Source: CAVZBW01 sp963778465 (GTDB lineage: Bacteria > Actinomycetota > Acidimicrobiia > Acidimicrobiales > RAAP-2). From it: a stretch of DNA of 64,000 bases. The notes under the pieces are model-generated. The model worked only from the letters and a program-made list of their open reading frames with translations, made no database searches and was not told where the DNA came from. The stretch spans positions 372,001-436,000 of the forward strand of contig CAVZUK010000003.1 of assembly GCA_963778465.1 (NCBI GenBank), given 5' to 3'. Both the position numbers and the translations under genes were made by a program. This document shows positions 1-7,722 of this stretch, piece after piece. How positions within the stretch are numbered: the first letter of the stretch is position 1; every line of letters starts with the position of its first letter.

Positions 1-652
1 CGAGGGCAACATACGCCTCGCGGTGTGCGGGCTCCACCCGTAGGGTGAGCTCAGGGAACTGTTCGGCCAGCGCTTCGGCTTCAGCGTCGGGAACCGGCTT
101 ACACCACTCAACCGGGCCATCGCTATCCCTGCTCACCTCGCCCCAATAGATCGAGAAGATGGCACCCTCCCGGCTCTCAAGCCTTGGAAACCGTGGATCG
201 CGGACGACACCGATGAACTCCTTGCCGAGCGCCCAAGCCCCAGCTTCGTCGACGTTGCGCTTCAAGCACAGCAGGCTGCGCTGGGGTATCTCCCAGGTGG
301 CGACCTTGTACATGACGGTGCTCCTTCCGGTCAGTCGATCAACGAGGGCGGCGACGAGCTCCCGGCGAGCGGCGTGTTGAGCGTCGGCCTGGCACCAAAA
401 CGCCGTCACTCGCTCGGCCATCTCCGTCGGCTCGAGCGGCAACCACTCCTTGACGGCCGAGAGTGGGACCGCAATATGGCGGAGCGTCGCGACCAGTCGT
501 GCCTGTTCGAGTTGGGTACCCTGGTAGTAGCGATAGCCGGAGTGCTCGTCGACGCGTGCCGGTGACAGCAGACCAAGCCCGTCGTAGAGGCGGAGCGCCT
601 TCGGTGACAGGCGGGACCGCCGGGCGAACTCCCCGATGCTGATCTCCTCCAC
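1..652 (-). CDS. MerR-family transcriptional regulator with C-terminal effector-binding domain, partial
   Basis: Reading leftwards from a GTG at 650-652 gives an open frame that leaves the window at base 1, so the C-terminus is missing. The N-terminus has a MerR winged helix (EISIGEFARRSRLSPKALR, then LRLYDGLGLLSP and SGYRYY, residues 2-50). A linker helix follows, and from about residue 105 a domain resembling GyrI/BltR effector-binding folds (MYKVATWEIPQRSLLCLK). A strong ribosome site (GAGGAGGTGATTT) lies just upstream of the GTG, which settles the start. By family knowledge such proteins twist promoters on binding small molecules; the ligand here is unknown. No target promoter is obvious, although 653-1000 is a possible site. 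Confidence 0.8.
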   Translation of the reverse strand, partial: MEEISIGEFARRSRLSPKALRLYDGLGLLSPARVDEHSGYRYYQGTQLEQARLVATLRHIAVPLSAVKEWLPLEPTEMAERVTAFWCQADAQHAARRELVAALVDRLTGRSTVMYKVATWEIPQRSLLCLKRNVDEAGAWALGKEFIGVVRDPRFPRLESREGAIFSIYWGEVSRDSDGPVEWCKPVPDAEAEALAEQFPELTLRVEPAHREAYVAL

Positions 653-1000
653 AAATCACCTCCTCGTTCTCGAGCAGGACGCCCGATGAGCTCAGTCTGG
701 GGCTTGCCCCAAGGGGAAGGTCAAGACAAGCCCGGAAGGATTCCGCACGCACGATGAGGTGTCGTCCTCTGCGAGGACGCATCAAATCGAGAATGCCCCA
801 CATTTCAGAGGGTCCCCTGACCTGGGCGATGGCAACGCCCACCGAACGGGCTCGTCAAGGTACGCGGGACCATCGACGGCCTACCCAGTCCGTGGGTAGG
901 ACCCAGCAGCCCCGGTACGCACGACCCGAGTGGGCGAGGATCAGTGGGTCGCCGGTCGACGCCTACCGTTTGGCTGGATGACGCTAGAAGGAACACCCCC
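653..1000. other. Intergenic region, 348 bp
   Basis: This region separates the leftward MerR gene from the rightward TIGR03086-type gene. I see no supported coding sequence. It contains the inverted repeat at 881-899, which is listed separately. The promoters of the two divergent genes must lie here, but no clear -35/-10 pair stands out. Confidence 0.5.
881..899. promoter_or_regulatory. Perfect inverted repeat, possible operator
   Basis: CTACCCA and TGGGTAG form perfect 7-bp arms around a 5-bp centre. It lies about 100 bp upstream of the start of the gene at 1001 and 230 bp upstream of the MerR start. There is no following T-run, so an operator is more likely than a terminator. Confidence 0.3.
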
Positions 1001-1615
1001 ATGACCTATCCGGACCGTCGGAACACGTTCTTCGCCGCGTACGAGAACGCCGCGGTGATCGTCGCCGGCATACGCGCCGAGGAGCTGGGCCACCCGACAC
1101 CGTGCCCCGACTACGACGTAGCCGGTCTGGTCGACCACCTGGTCGAAGCGGGCCATCGGGCGGCTGCTCTTGGCCGGGGGCAGGTCCCCCCGGCCGGAGA
1201 CGAGTCTTCTCATGTCGAGCTGTCTGATGCTCCAGGTCAGCTACGCCGAGCCGCCGAGGCGGCGGCGCAGGCATGGGCCGACGATTCCCGGTTGTCGTCG
1301 ATGTTCTCCATGCCATGGGGTGAGGAGTACTCGGGGGCCGCCTTGGTCGACATGTACCTGGCCGAGCTGGCCGCCCACGCGTGGGATCTGGCTCGGGCCA
1401 CCGGACAGCTCGACCGGCTGGACGGCTCGTTGGCTGTACCGGCGCTCAGCGGGGCGCGGGCGATGATCAAACCCGAGTACCGCCACGCAGTAGGACCAGG
1501 ATCCCCATTCGGGGCGGAGGTGTCGCCACCCGAGGGCGCCGACGACTGGGAACGCTTCATTGCCTTCACAGGGCGCGACCCGAAGGCACCGCTCGGCCGA
1601 CAGCAGGGAGAGTAG
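1001..1615 (+). CDS. TIGR03086-like / maleylpyruvate isomerase-type (DinB-fold) protein
   Basis: This 204-residue protein resembles the actinobacterial TIGR03086 / mycothiol-dependent maleylpyruvate isomerase N-terminal family. Visible signs are HPTPCPDYDVAGLVDHLVEA near residue 30, a typical first helix of the four-helix DinB fold, and AELAAHAWDLARATGQ near residue 120, which supplies a conserved histidine. Members bind a divalent metal; some use mycothiol as cofactor, and most have no assigned substrate. The ATG at 1001 follows GAAGGAA at a suitable distance and is preferred over the in-frame start at 944. It stands alone on this strand, so context gives no substrate. Confidence 0.75.
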   Translation: MTYPDRRNTFFAAYENAAVIVAGIRAEELGHPTPCPDYDVAGLVDHLVEAGHRAAALGRGQVPPAGDESSHVELSDAPGQLRRAAEAAAQAWADDSRLSSMFSMPWGEEYSGAALVDMYLAELAAHAWDLARATGQLDRLDGSLAVPALSGARAMIKPEYRHAVGPGSPFGAEVSPPEGADDWERFIAFTGRDPKAPLGRQQGE

Positions 1616-1666
1616 AACACGAACACTCAGGTGCCTACCACCCACGCCATTTGAGCGACAGACCCG

Positions 1667-2404
1667 CTAGCTGAGTGAGACAGGGATGTCCGAGGACAAT
1701 GCATCAAAGTGGACAACCAGCTGCGTGGCTTCGGGCAGTGGGGCGGGAGAGAACACCGCTCGTCCAGTCAACTCCGACGATCCGCCGGATGCGCTGGCAC
1801 CCGAGCGGAAGTAGGCCGTTGCCGTGTCATCGGTCAACCGGATCCCGTGCATGTATCGCCTCCGGAGACCGAACATGAGCCGCGTTCGCAATTCGTCACG
1901 TTGCTCCGCAGAAAGTCCCTCAGTGTCGCGTTCGTGGGCTGCCAGATCGGCCGAGAACATGGCTTCTGGGTTTGGCAAGGGAGCGATCCGCCAAGACACG
2001 GCCAACTGGGAGTCATACAACTCCACGCTCAGGACTTGCAGGCGACCCCCGTAGGGGACGTCTTTGACAGCACTCGCCATGGCGATCTGCCTCTTGAACT
2101 CTGCCGGTGGAGCGGGCTCATGCCTCGGGGCCTGCCCAGACCCCGCCAGATTGACAATACGAGCGTGGCCCGGACCCCGCAGAGGCGGCAAGGGTTCCCG
2201 GCCCACGGCAGCCAGCATGCGGTTGTACCAATCGTGCTCTTCGTCGGGACTTACGAGTCCGATAGAGCGGAACGCCTCAACTGCCGCCTGGAAACTACGA
2301 AGCATGTTGCCGACGACGTCTTCGTCGCCGTCTTCGGTCCATCCGTCCCGGGCGCGTGCGACATCTAGCTTCCCTGCGAGGAAGGACTGGGCTCGCTGAT
2401 CCAT
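1667..2404 (-). CDS. Hypothetical protein, 245 aa
   Basis: An open frame with normal high-GC codon use and an ATG at 2404. I do not recognise the family. The N-terminal 90 residues are helical and charged (repeated E/D, an EEHDWYNRML segment). The C-terminal 150 residues look beta-rich (LQVLSVELYDSQLAVSWRI, then TAYFRSGASASGG and LVVHFDALSS). No signal peptide or membrane helix is seen. It is convergent with the gene at 1001 and followed on the same strand side by a TetR gene, with no overlap suggesting an operon. The motifs are not enough to propose a function. Confidence 0.6.
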   Translation of the reverse strand: MDQRAQSFLAGKLDVARARDGWTEDGDEDVVGNMLRSFQAAVEAFRSIGLVSPDEEHDWYNRMLAAVGREPLPPLRGPGHARIVNLAGSGQAPRHEPAPPAEFKRQIAMASAVKDVPYGGRLQVLSVELYDSQLAVSWRIAPLPNPEAMFSADLAAHERDTEGLSAEQRDELRTRLMFGLRRRYMHGIRLTDDTATAYFRSGASASGGSSELTGRAVFSPAPLPEATQLVVHFDALSSDIPVSLS

Positions 2405-2572
2405 GAGCAGTCTCCACCTTCTTAGGCGTTAGCTGCAAGAATAGGGCATCACCGAGTTCGGGCCCGAGGTGCTCCGCCGGCACGAGCGTCAGGGTTGGGG
2501 GACCAACCCCCATGGTCGAGGTGGAGCCAAGGCTGGGAGGCGAGTCCAGCCGAGGGGTCAGCCCGGCACCGG

Positions 2573-3202
2573 TCAAGGCGAGACGGCGTCGGCACCCAGT
2601 CGCCTTCGAACGGCGCGACGGGCCACTTCGAGCATGGCCGGGTCGTCGGTCATCACAAAGCTGGTGTTGGCCGCCAGGATGATGCCGTTGAGCTCGAAGA
2701 CAAGGAGCATGAGGTCCTCATCGGCCGCGAGTTGTCCCAACTCCTGTGCCTTCGAGGCGAAGGCGAAGACCAGGGCGATGAACCTTTGCTGGAACTGGCC
2801 GACGCGCTCCTTCACGGGTCCCGGCCGGGAGCCCATCTCGAGTACAGCCGAAGCGAAGAAGCACCCACCGGGGAAGGTGTGTCGCTGCAGGTGATCGAAG
2901 AAGAGGTCACAGACCGCCACCAGTTGCCCGAGCCCTTCGGGCGCCTGAGTCGAGGGGTCGGTCACCTCTCGGTCGAAGATGCGCTCCGCCTCGTCGATGG
3001 TGGCGAGCTGGAGCTCCTGCTTCGAACCGAAATGGGCGTACAGCCCGCTCTTCGAGATGCCCAGGGCCTTGGCCAGCCCACCGATGCTCAGGCCTTCGAG
3101 GCCCTCGACAGTGGCCAGGGATACGGCCTCTAGCAGGATCGCCTTTCGCGTCCGCAACCCGTCTTCTCGCTGCTTGCGAACCGGAACCGTGGAATTCGTC
3201 AT
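2573..3202 (-). CDS. TetR-family transcriptional repressor
   Basis: A 209-residue protein with a TetR helix-turn-helix at residues 20-65 (LSIGGLAKALGISKSGLYAHF) and a C-terminal ligand domain similar to the TetR_C group that includes PGGCFFASAVLEMG. It is transcribed away from the methyltransferase at 3377. The 174-bp gap between them holds two identical 18-bp palindromes, one inside a consensus promoter. The arrangement predicts that this protein represses the methyltransferase gene and probably itself, and is released by a small hydrophobic ligand. The ligand is not predictable from sequence. Confidence 0.85.
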   Translation of the reverse strand: MTNSTVPVRKQREDGLRTRKAILLEAVSLATVEGLEGLSIGGLAKALGISKSGLYAHFGSKQELQLATIDEAERIFDREVTDPSTQAPEGLGQLVAVCDLFFDHLQRHTFPGGCFFASAVLEMGSRPGPVKERVGQFQQRFIALVFAFASKAQELGQLAADEDLMLLVFELNGIILAANTSFVMTDDPAMLEVARRAVRRRLGADAVSP

Positions 3203-3255
3203 GGTCCTCTCATCAATGCGCCGGGAATCTTCCTCCGACCCGACACCTCACTCCC

Positions 3256-3284
3256 TTGACACTTAGTACGACCGATCGTACTAT
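3256..3284 (+). promoter_or_regulatory. Sigma70-type promoter for the methyltransferase gene
   Basis: TTGACA at 3256-3261 and TACTAT at 3279-3284 are separated by exactly 17 bp, close to the housekeeping consensus. The spacer and the -10 box overlap the first TetR palindrome, so a bound repressor would block RNA polymerase. The promoter points at the methyltransferase starting at 3377. Confidence 0.75.
3265..3282. promoter_or_regulatory. TetR operator 1
   Basis: AGTACGACCGATCGTACT has perfect arms (AGTACGA / TCGTACT) around a 4-bp centre. It covers the spacer and part of the -10 box of the promoter at 3256-3284. An identical copy lies 28 bp further on, which strongly suggests a specific repressor site. 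Confidence 0.8.
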
Positions 3285-3292
3285 TCACTGTT

Positions 3293-3310
3293 AGTACGAC
3301 CGATCGTACT
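3293..3310. promoter_or_regulatory. TetR operator 2
   Basis: An exact second copy of the 18-bp palindrome of operator 1, downstream of the predicted -10 box. Centre-to-centre spacing is 28 bp, close to but not exactly a whole number of helical turns, so two dimers could bind on nearly the same DNA face. Confidence 0.8.
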
Positions 3311-3376
3311 AGATCAGATCGGGCGCCGTGGCATGCCAAGTGGACGCATCTCGGCCCTAGCGAAAGGTGGTCCGGT

Positions 3377-4189
3377 ATGAACCCCAACCAAGAGCTGTGG
3401 GAGAAGGGCGACTTCACCCGGATCGCCCTGAGCATGCGTGAGAGCGGCGAGGCGCTGGTGAAGGAACTTGGCATCACCAACGGTCTCGACGTCCTCGATC
3501 TCGGCTGCGGCGACGGGACCACCGCGGTGCCGGCAGCCAACCTCGGCGCCAAGGTTCTCGGCGTCGACGTCGCCCGCAACCTGGTCGACGCCGGCAACGC
3601 CCGGGCGGAGCGGCTCGGCCTCGTCAACTGCCGATTCCAGCAGGGCGACGCCTCCGACCTGTGTGAGCTGGAGGACCGGAGTTTCGACCTGGTCGTCAGC
3701 ATATTCGGCGCCATGTTCGCCCCCAGGCCCTTCGACGTGGCCCGGGAGATCGTGCGGGTGTCTCGTCCCGGCGGACGGATCGTGATGGGCAACTGGATCC
3801 CCGACCACCCCACGCTGGTCGCCCAGCTCCTGAAGATCAGCTCCTCCTACGCGCCACCCCCGCCAGAAGGCTTCGTCAGCCCCATGACCTGGGGAGTCGA
3901 AGCCAACGTCATCGAGCGGTTCACGACCGCCGGCATCCCCGAAAAGCGGATCTCTTTTGAGCGCGACAAGTACACCTTCGTCTACCCGGGTACGCCTTCG
4001 GAATACCTGGCGATATTCCGTCACTTCTACGGCCCCACCATGAACGCTTACGAGGCAGCTGCCGCAGACGGCCGCCAAGACGAGCTGCACGGCAAGCTCC
4101 AAGCGCTCTTCGAACAGCACAACGCCAGCCAGGACGACGGATCGACCTCGATTCCGGCCACGTTCCTGCGAGTGACCGTCACCCGGTGA
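3377..4189 (+). CDS. SAM-dependent class I methyltransferase
   Basis: A 270-residue methyltransferase of the UbiE/Methyltransf_11 type. Motif I VLDLGCGDGTT lies near residue 37 and would bind S-adenosylmethionine. An acidic post-I strand end (VLGVDVA) and a motif IV-like DLVVSIFGAMFAPRPF follow. The remainder, with a bulky EYLAIFRHFYGPTMNAYEAA segment, is typical of the substrate-capping region of actinobacterial homologues. The gene is driven by the TTGACA/TACTAT promoter and appears to be controlled by the divergent TetR repressor. The substrate is unknown; a detoxification or resistance-type methylation is one inference from the regulator. Confidence 0.85.
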   Translation: MNPNQELWEKGDFTRIALSMRESGEALVKELGITNGLDVLDLGCGDGTTAVPAANLGAKVLGVDVARNLVDAGNARAERLGLVNCRFQQGDASDLCELEDRSFDLVVSIFGAMFAPRPFDVAREIVRVSRPGGRIVMGNWIPDHPTLVAQLLKISSSYAPPPPEGFVSPMTWGVEANVIERFTTAGIPEKRISFERDKYTFVYPGTPSEYLAIFRHFYGPTMNAYEAAAADGRQDELHGKLQALFEQHNASQDDGSTSIPATFLRVTVTR

Positions 4190-4192
4190 TCG

Positions 4193-4912
4193 ATGAGACC
4201 TCCGGCGCACTTCGCAAGGCAAGTCGAGGAGCACCCTGTCCTACCCCGGGGAGCCGGGGAGCGCGTCTCGGGTTACGGGGTCATGGGACTGCCGTTCGTC
4301 TCTGGTCACGTCCTCGGCTTGCGCCGATGGACGGCTTCGTCGGTGGGAGACGGATTCACCTCGATCTGGCACCGCGACCCCTTCGGGCACTGGACCTTCT
4401 ACGAGTCGGTGGACAGTGCGGTGGGGTGTACCCGTTACTTCGGTGCTGAGGTCGGGCGCGTCGAGCTTGGACCCATCGACATCGACTGGGAGACGTCGAA
4501 CCGCCTGCACGTCCGGACCGCCGGAGCGGCGGTGGACTGGACGATCGAGACCGGTTCCACCCTCGCCACACGCCTCATGAGCGCGATAGGCGCCATCACC
4601 CCCACGGCCGTGTGGCGCTCGCGGACCATGCTCACCGCCATGGGAGCCATCGCCGGGCGGGTGCTAGGCGCAGGGAAGGTCCAACTCACCGGCGAGACGT
4701 CAAACGCGCAGCACTTCGAAGCCAATCCCCGGCGGATCTGGTATGTCACCGCCAGCCACGCTGTCGTGGAAGGTGCGGACCTGGGTCAACCCGGCCCGTT
4801 GACCGAGCAGGCCCACATGGCCGACTTCTATTTCCCACAGCGCGGGATCCTCGCCGTCGGCCGGGTGTTCGTCACCAACCTGGCAGAAGTGCCGGTGAGG
4901 CGCGCGGAGTAA
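4193..4912 (+). CDS. Hypothetical protein, 239 aa, probable operon partner of the methyltransferase
   Basis: The frame opens 4 bp after the methyltransferase stop, so the two are probably cotranscribed under TetR control. I do not recognise the family. The sequence is beta-rich with many aromatic residues (WHRDPFGHWTFYESV near 60, then a long beta-like stretch) and a weakly hydrophobic segment around LMSAIGAITPTAVWRSR near 130. There is no clear ribosome site for the ATG at 4193; the ATG at 4283 is an alternative start. An IS3 OrfA remnant on the other strand begins just past its stop codon. Confidence 0.55.
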   Translation: MRPPAHFARQVEEHPVLPRGAGERVSGYGVMGLPFVSGHVLGLRRWTASSVGDGFTSIWHRDPFGHWTFYESVDSAVGCTRYFGAEVGRVELGPIDIDWETSNRLHVRTAGAAVDWTIETGSTLATRLMSAIGAITPTAVWRSRTMLTAMGAIAGRVLGAGKVQLTGETSNAQHFEANPRRIWYVTASHAVVEGADLGQPGPLTEQAHMADFYFPQRGILAVGRVFVTNLAEVPVRRAE

Positions 4913-4927
4913 CTCGCCGAGCCCTCG

Positions 4928-5068
4928 CCACGCCTTGAACCACTGGCGCAGCGTCTGGTGGTCGATCGACAGCTTCGCCGAGATCGACTCGATGGCCTTC
5001 CACTGCGACGGGTAATCGTCTCGGTGCTCGAAGACCATCTGCATCGCTCGCAATGCTTGGTCCGATCG
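4928..5068 (-). pseudogene. IS3-family OrfA (transposase helix-turn-helix) remnant
   Basis: On the minus strand about 47 codons read like the N-terminal HTH of IS3-family OrfA: AMQMVFEHRDDYPSQWKAI, then SISAKLSIDHQTLRQW. The frame has no matching downstream catalytic gene and merges into unrelated sequence at both ends. It is a transposon scar. An IS3 OrfB fragment is found at 36853-37047; whether both came from one element type cannot be told. Confidence 0.65.
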
Positions 5069-5371
5069 AATGCGGGATCCGCCACGCCAACGACCAAGCC
5101 CGAGATCAAGCGAGTTGACCGCGCCAAACCCGGGGCACACGAGAGCAGAGTCCAATCCCGGGCGGTTCAGTCAGAGCCCATACGACACCCGAATGCTCTT
5201 CGGTTGTTTCCTTGACTTGGACTAAGGTGACCGAAAGGGAGTTTGAGCCCTCACCCATCCTGGCTCTACCGGCGAGAACGCCTGTGGTTCGAGACAGCCC
5301 GGTCCCAGACGCAAACAATTGTTGTATCGGCCACGCAATTTTGCTAGATCCGAGATGCGAGGTTAGTGGTG

Positions 5372-7081
5372 ATGGCACCTCCAGTCCTGCTCGCCTTCGA
5401 CGAGGATCAAGAGACCCTCGGAGTTCTCGAGAGTCAGCTGACCGACCGCTACGCTCACGACTATCGCGTCGAGTGCCTCGGAGACCCAGATCTGGCGCTG
5501 CTGAGGCTGACTGAGCTGGCGGACGTGGGAGAGGAGGTGGCGCTGGTACTTGCGGCCAGGTCCGAGTCGGTTACCGCCACCGGTGGGCTGCTTGAGCATG
5601 TGCGTGAACTTCACCCGCACGCGAAGTGCGCGCTGCTGGTTTCACGGGACGTTTGGGCGGACAAGCCGAGCGCAGATGCGATCCGCGCCTCGATTGCGTT
5701 GGGGCGCGTTCATTACTACGCGCTCAGGCCTGCAGGGCCGCCGGACGAAGTCTTCCACGAAGCCGTTTCCAGCTTTCTCCTCGAGTGGGCGACGGAACGA
5801 CGTACCGTGCCGCACACCGTCCACATTGTCGGCGAGGCCTGGTCGGGCAGGGCCTATGAGCTCAGAGAGACCTTCGAGCGCTGCGCGGTTCCGCACACTT
5901 TCTGCCTGGCGGACTCCGACGAAGGACGCGAGCTGCTCGGCAAGGCAAGCCTCGACGCCAAACTCCCGATCATGGTCCTTCCCGATGGCCGGGTCCTGAG
6001 CGATCCCTCCAATAGCCAAATTGCGGAGGCTGCTGGGGCCACGAGTGACTTCGACGAGGACACCTATGACGTTGTCATAGTGGGTGCAGGTCCGGCGGGC
6101 CTGTCCGCAGCCGTCTATGGCGCCTCGGAGGGTCTGCGCGTCCTCGTACTCGATGAAGGTGGAATCGGCGGGCAAGTGAGGTCGAGCTCACTGATTCGCA
6201 ATTACTTGGGCTTCCCCAAAGGCGTGAGCGGCAGTCGGCTTGCCGAACAGGCCTACGAGCAGGCCTCGGTATTCGGAGCGACCTTCGTTTTCATGCATCG
6301 AGTGACCGCCCTCTCTCGCTTGGGGGACCTCCTGAGCCTCTCGCTTGAGGACGAGCGGCGTGTGACCGCCAAAACGGTGATCCTGACCATCGGCGCCACC
6401 TACCGTCGCCTAGGTGTTCCGACTCTGGAGGACAAGACCGGCGCGGGTGTCTTCTACGGCGGACCGGCGTCCGAGGCTCCTGCGCTGAGCGGCAAGGTCG
6501 CGTACGTTGTTGGTGGAGGAAACTCAGCAGGCCAAGCGGCTCTGCATCTTGCACGGTATGCGAGACGAGTCACTCTTGTGGTGCGTGCCCAGTCACTCCA
6601 GGCGGGGATGTCGCACTATCTCATCCAGGAAATCGAGGCCACGCCGAACCTCGATGTGCGTACCTGCGCCGAAGTGGTCGGTGGGAATGGTGAGGGCCGT
6701 CTACAGGAACTGGTCCTGCGCGACGGTGGTACAGGTAAGGAAGAGACGGTCGCTGGTGACGCATTGTTCGTATTGATTGGCGCTGACCCACATACCGATT
6801 GGCTGCCTCCGGAGATCGCGAGAGACCCGAGCGGGTTCCTACTCACCGGCGAAGAGCTCTCGGACAGCTCTAACTGGCCGCTGGAGCGCCGACCTCACTC
6901 ACTCGAGACCAGCATGCCTGGCGTGCTCGCAGCTGGCGACGTGAGACGCTCTTCGGTCAAGCGTGTGGCTTCCGCGGTGGGAGAGGGCTCGATCGCGATA
7001 CGGCATGTCCAAACACTCTTCGCCAACGAACGGCTGGATGTCGTCGGGGCGAGCGGGCAAGGGACTGGTCGCGAACCCTGA
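5372..7081 (+). CDS. Degenerate receiver domain fused to thioredoxin-reductase-like FAD oxidoreductase
   Basis: A 569-residue fusion. Residues 1-125 follow a response-regulator fold (VLLAFDEDQETLGVLESQL), but where the phospho-accepting Asp is expected the strand reads LVLAARSES, so it cannot be phosphorylated normally. A thioredoxin-like segment follows (about 150-215). From about residue 232 there is a low-molecular-weight thioredoxin reductase domain: FAD motif VVIVGAGPAGLSAAVYGA, NAD(P)H motif VVGGGNSAGQAA, and PGVLAAGDVR. The redox CxxC that normally lies between them is missing; the corresponding segment reads GVFYGGPASEAP. Known fused response-regulator/thioredoxin-reductase proteins in bacteria have this layout. 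Without CxxC, thioredoxin reduction is unlikely. GTG-GTG-ATG occur in tandem; the ATG at 5372 has the best ribosome-site spacing. Confidence 0.85.
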   Translation: MAPPVLLAFDEDQETLGVLESQLTDRYAHDYRVECLGDPDLALLRLTELADVGEEVALVLAARSESVTATGGLLEHVRELHPHAKCALLVSRDVWADKPSADAIRASIALGRVHYYALRPAGPPDEVFHEAVSSFLLEWATERRTVPHTVHIVGEAWSGRAYELRETFERCAVPHTFCLADSDEGRELLGKASLDAKLPIMVLPDGRVLSDPSNSQIAEAAGATSDFDEDTYDVVIVGAGPAGLSAAVYGASEGLRVLVLDEGGIGGQVRSSSLIRNYLGFPKGVSGSRLAEQAYEQASVFGATFVFMHRVTALSRLGDLLSLSLEDERRVTAKTVILTIGATYRRLGVPTLEDKTGAGVFYGGPASEAPALSGKVAYVVGGGNSAGQAALHLARYARRVTLVVRAQSLQAGMSHYLIQEIEATPNLDVRTCAEVVGGNGEGRLQELVLRDGGTGKEETVAGDALFVLIGADPHTDWLPPEIARDPSGFLLTGEELSDSSNWPLERRPHSLETSMPGVLAAGDVRRSSVKRVASAVGEGSIAIRHVQTLFANERLDVVGASGQGTGREP

Positions 7082-7095
7082 TCCCATCCCGCCAG

Positions 7096-7300
7096 GCCGG
7101 TCGTCAACGTCGTCCGCGGCCTTGGCGCTAAGAGCCTCTTGGTGGCGACGATGGTCACGGCGGCCAACCTTCGCAAGGTCGGCGGCTTTCTCGAGGAGCT
7201 GGCCTCGAAGAGGCCGAGCGTCCGTGCCCGCAAGGCAACGCGCAAGCGGCCAGATATCTCGAATTCCGAATGGGCCAAGGAGCCCGCGTTCGCACCCTGA
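7096..7300 (+). pseudogene. Transposase C-terminal tail remnant, copy 1
   Basis: An open reading stretch without a start encodes RGLGAKSLLVATMVTAANL followed by a basic tail (KATRKRPDISNSEWAKE) and a TGA at 7298-7300. It is the end of an actinobacterial DDE transposase. Strongly similar DNA occurs at 37160-37477 and, more degraded, at 28633-28803. Similarity with the 37-kb copy continues past the stop to a shared CGGTCCTCCCCTTAAC-like segment near 7349, marking the old element end. The body of the transposase is absent. Confidence 0.7.
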
Positions 7301-7722
7301 AGCCCAAGAAGGCCACGCCCGAATCCGGGTAACGGTCCTCCCCTTAACCGGCCCTACGCGACCAACCTGGGACGGCCTCGCAATCGCGTGACCGGTTGAT
7401 CCTCCATGACACGCCGGCAGGCGCCCGGTTGGTGAGCATGTCAACGACGGCTGGAAATGGACCCCCTGGCGACGGGTGAAAATTGACCCCCCGTGGATCC
7501 TCGGTCTCAGTTCTGGTCGTCGCTTGGCGCCATCCTCCCCATGTCGACGTGCGGGCCACGACTGCATCACCCTGCTCGGGTGATGATAGGGCGAAATCAA
7601 GAGCACAAACTGGTAGCTGCTGCTCGTTCCGATGGTCTCGCACAGCCCACCCAGAACCGTCAAGCAGCAGAGCACGACCGCCAAGGCTCCCAATATCCAC
7701 GATTCCTGGAAGGTGTCTCCAG
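7301..7722. other. Non-coding stretch of IS scars before the aquaporin gene
   Basis: The left part is the trailing end of the transposase remnant at 7096-7300. The middle holds an IS21-type terminus (7439-7491). I see no supported coding sequence; the reading frame upstream of the aquaporin ATG is open but has no protein-like composition. The aquaporin promoter presumably lies between 7495 and 7700. Confidence 0.5.
7439..7491 (+). mobile_element. Solo IS21-family-type terminus
   Basis: Starting with TGTCAACGACGG, two related 20-bp units follow in tandem: CGACGGCTGGAAATGGACCCC and CGACGGGTGAAAATTGACCCC minus a few bases. Multiple tandem terminal repeats beginning with TG and containing (A)AAAT(T/G)GACCCC are characteristic of IS21-family ends in actinobacteria. 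No istA/istB genes or second end are seen nearby, so this is a solo end left by deletion. Confidence 0.5.
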
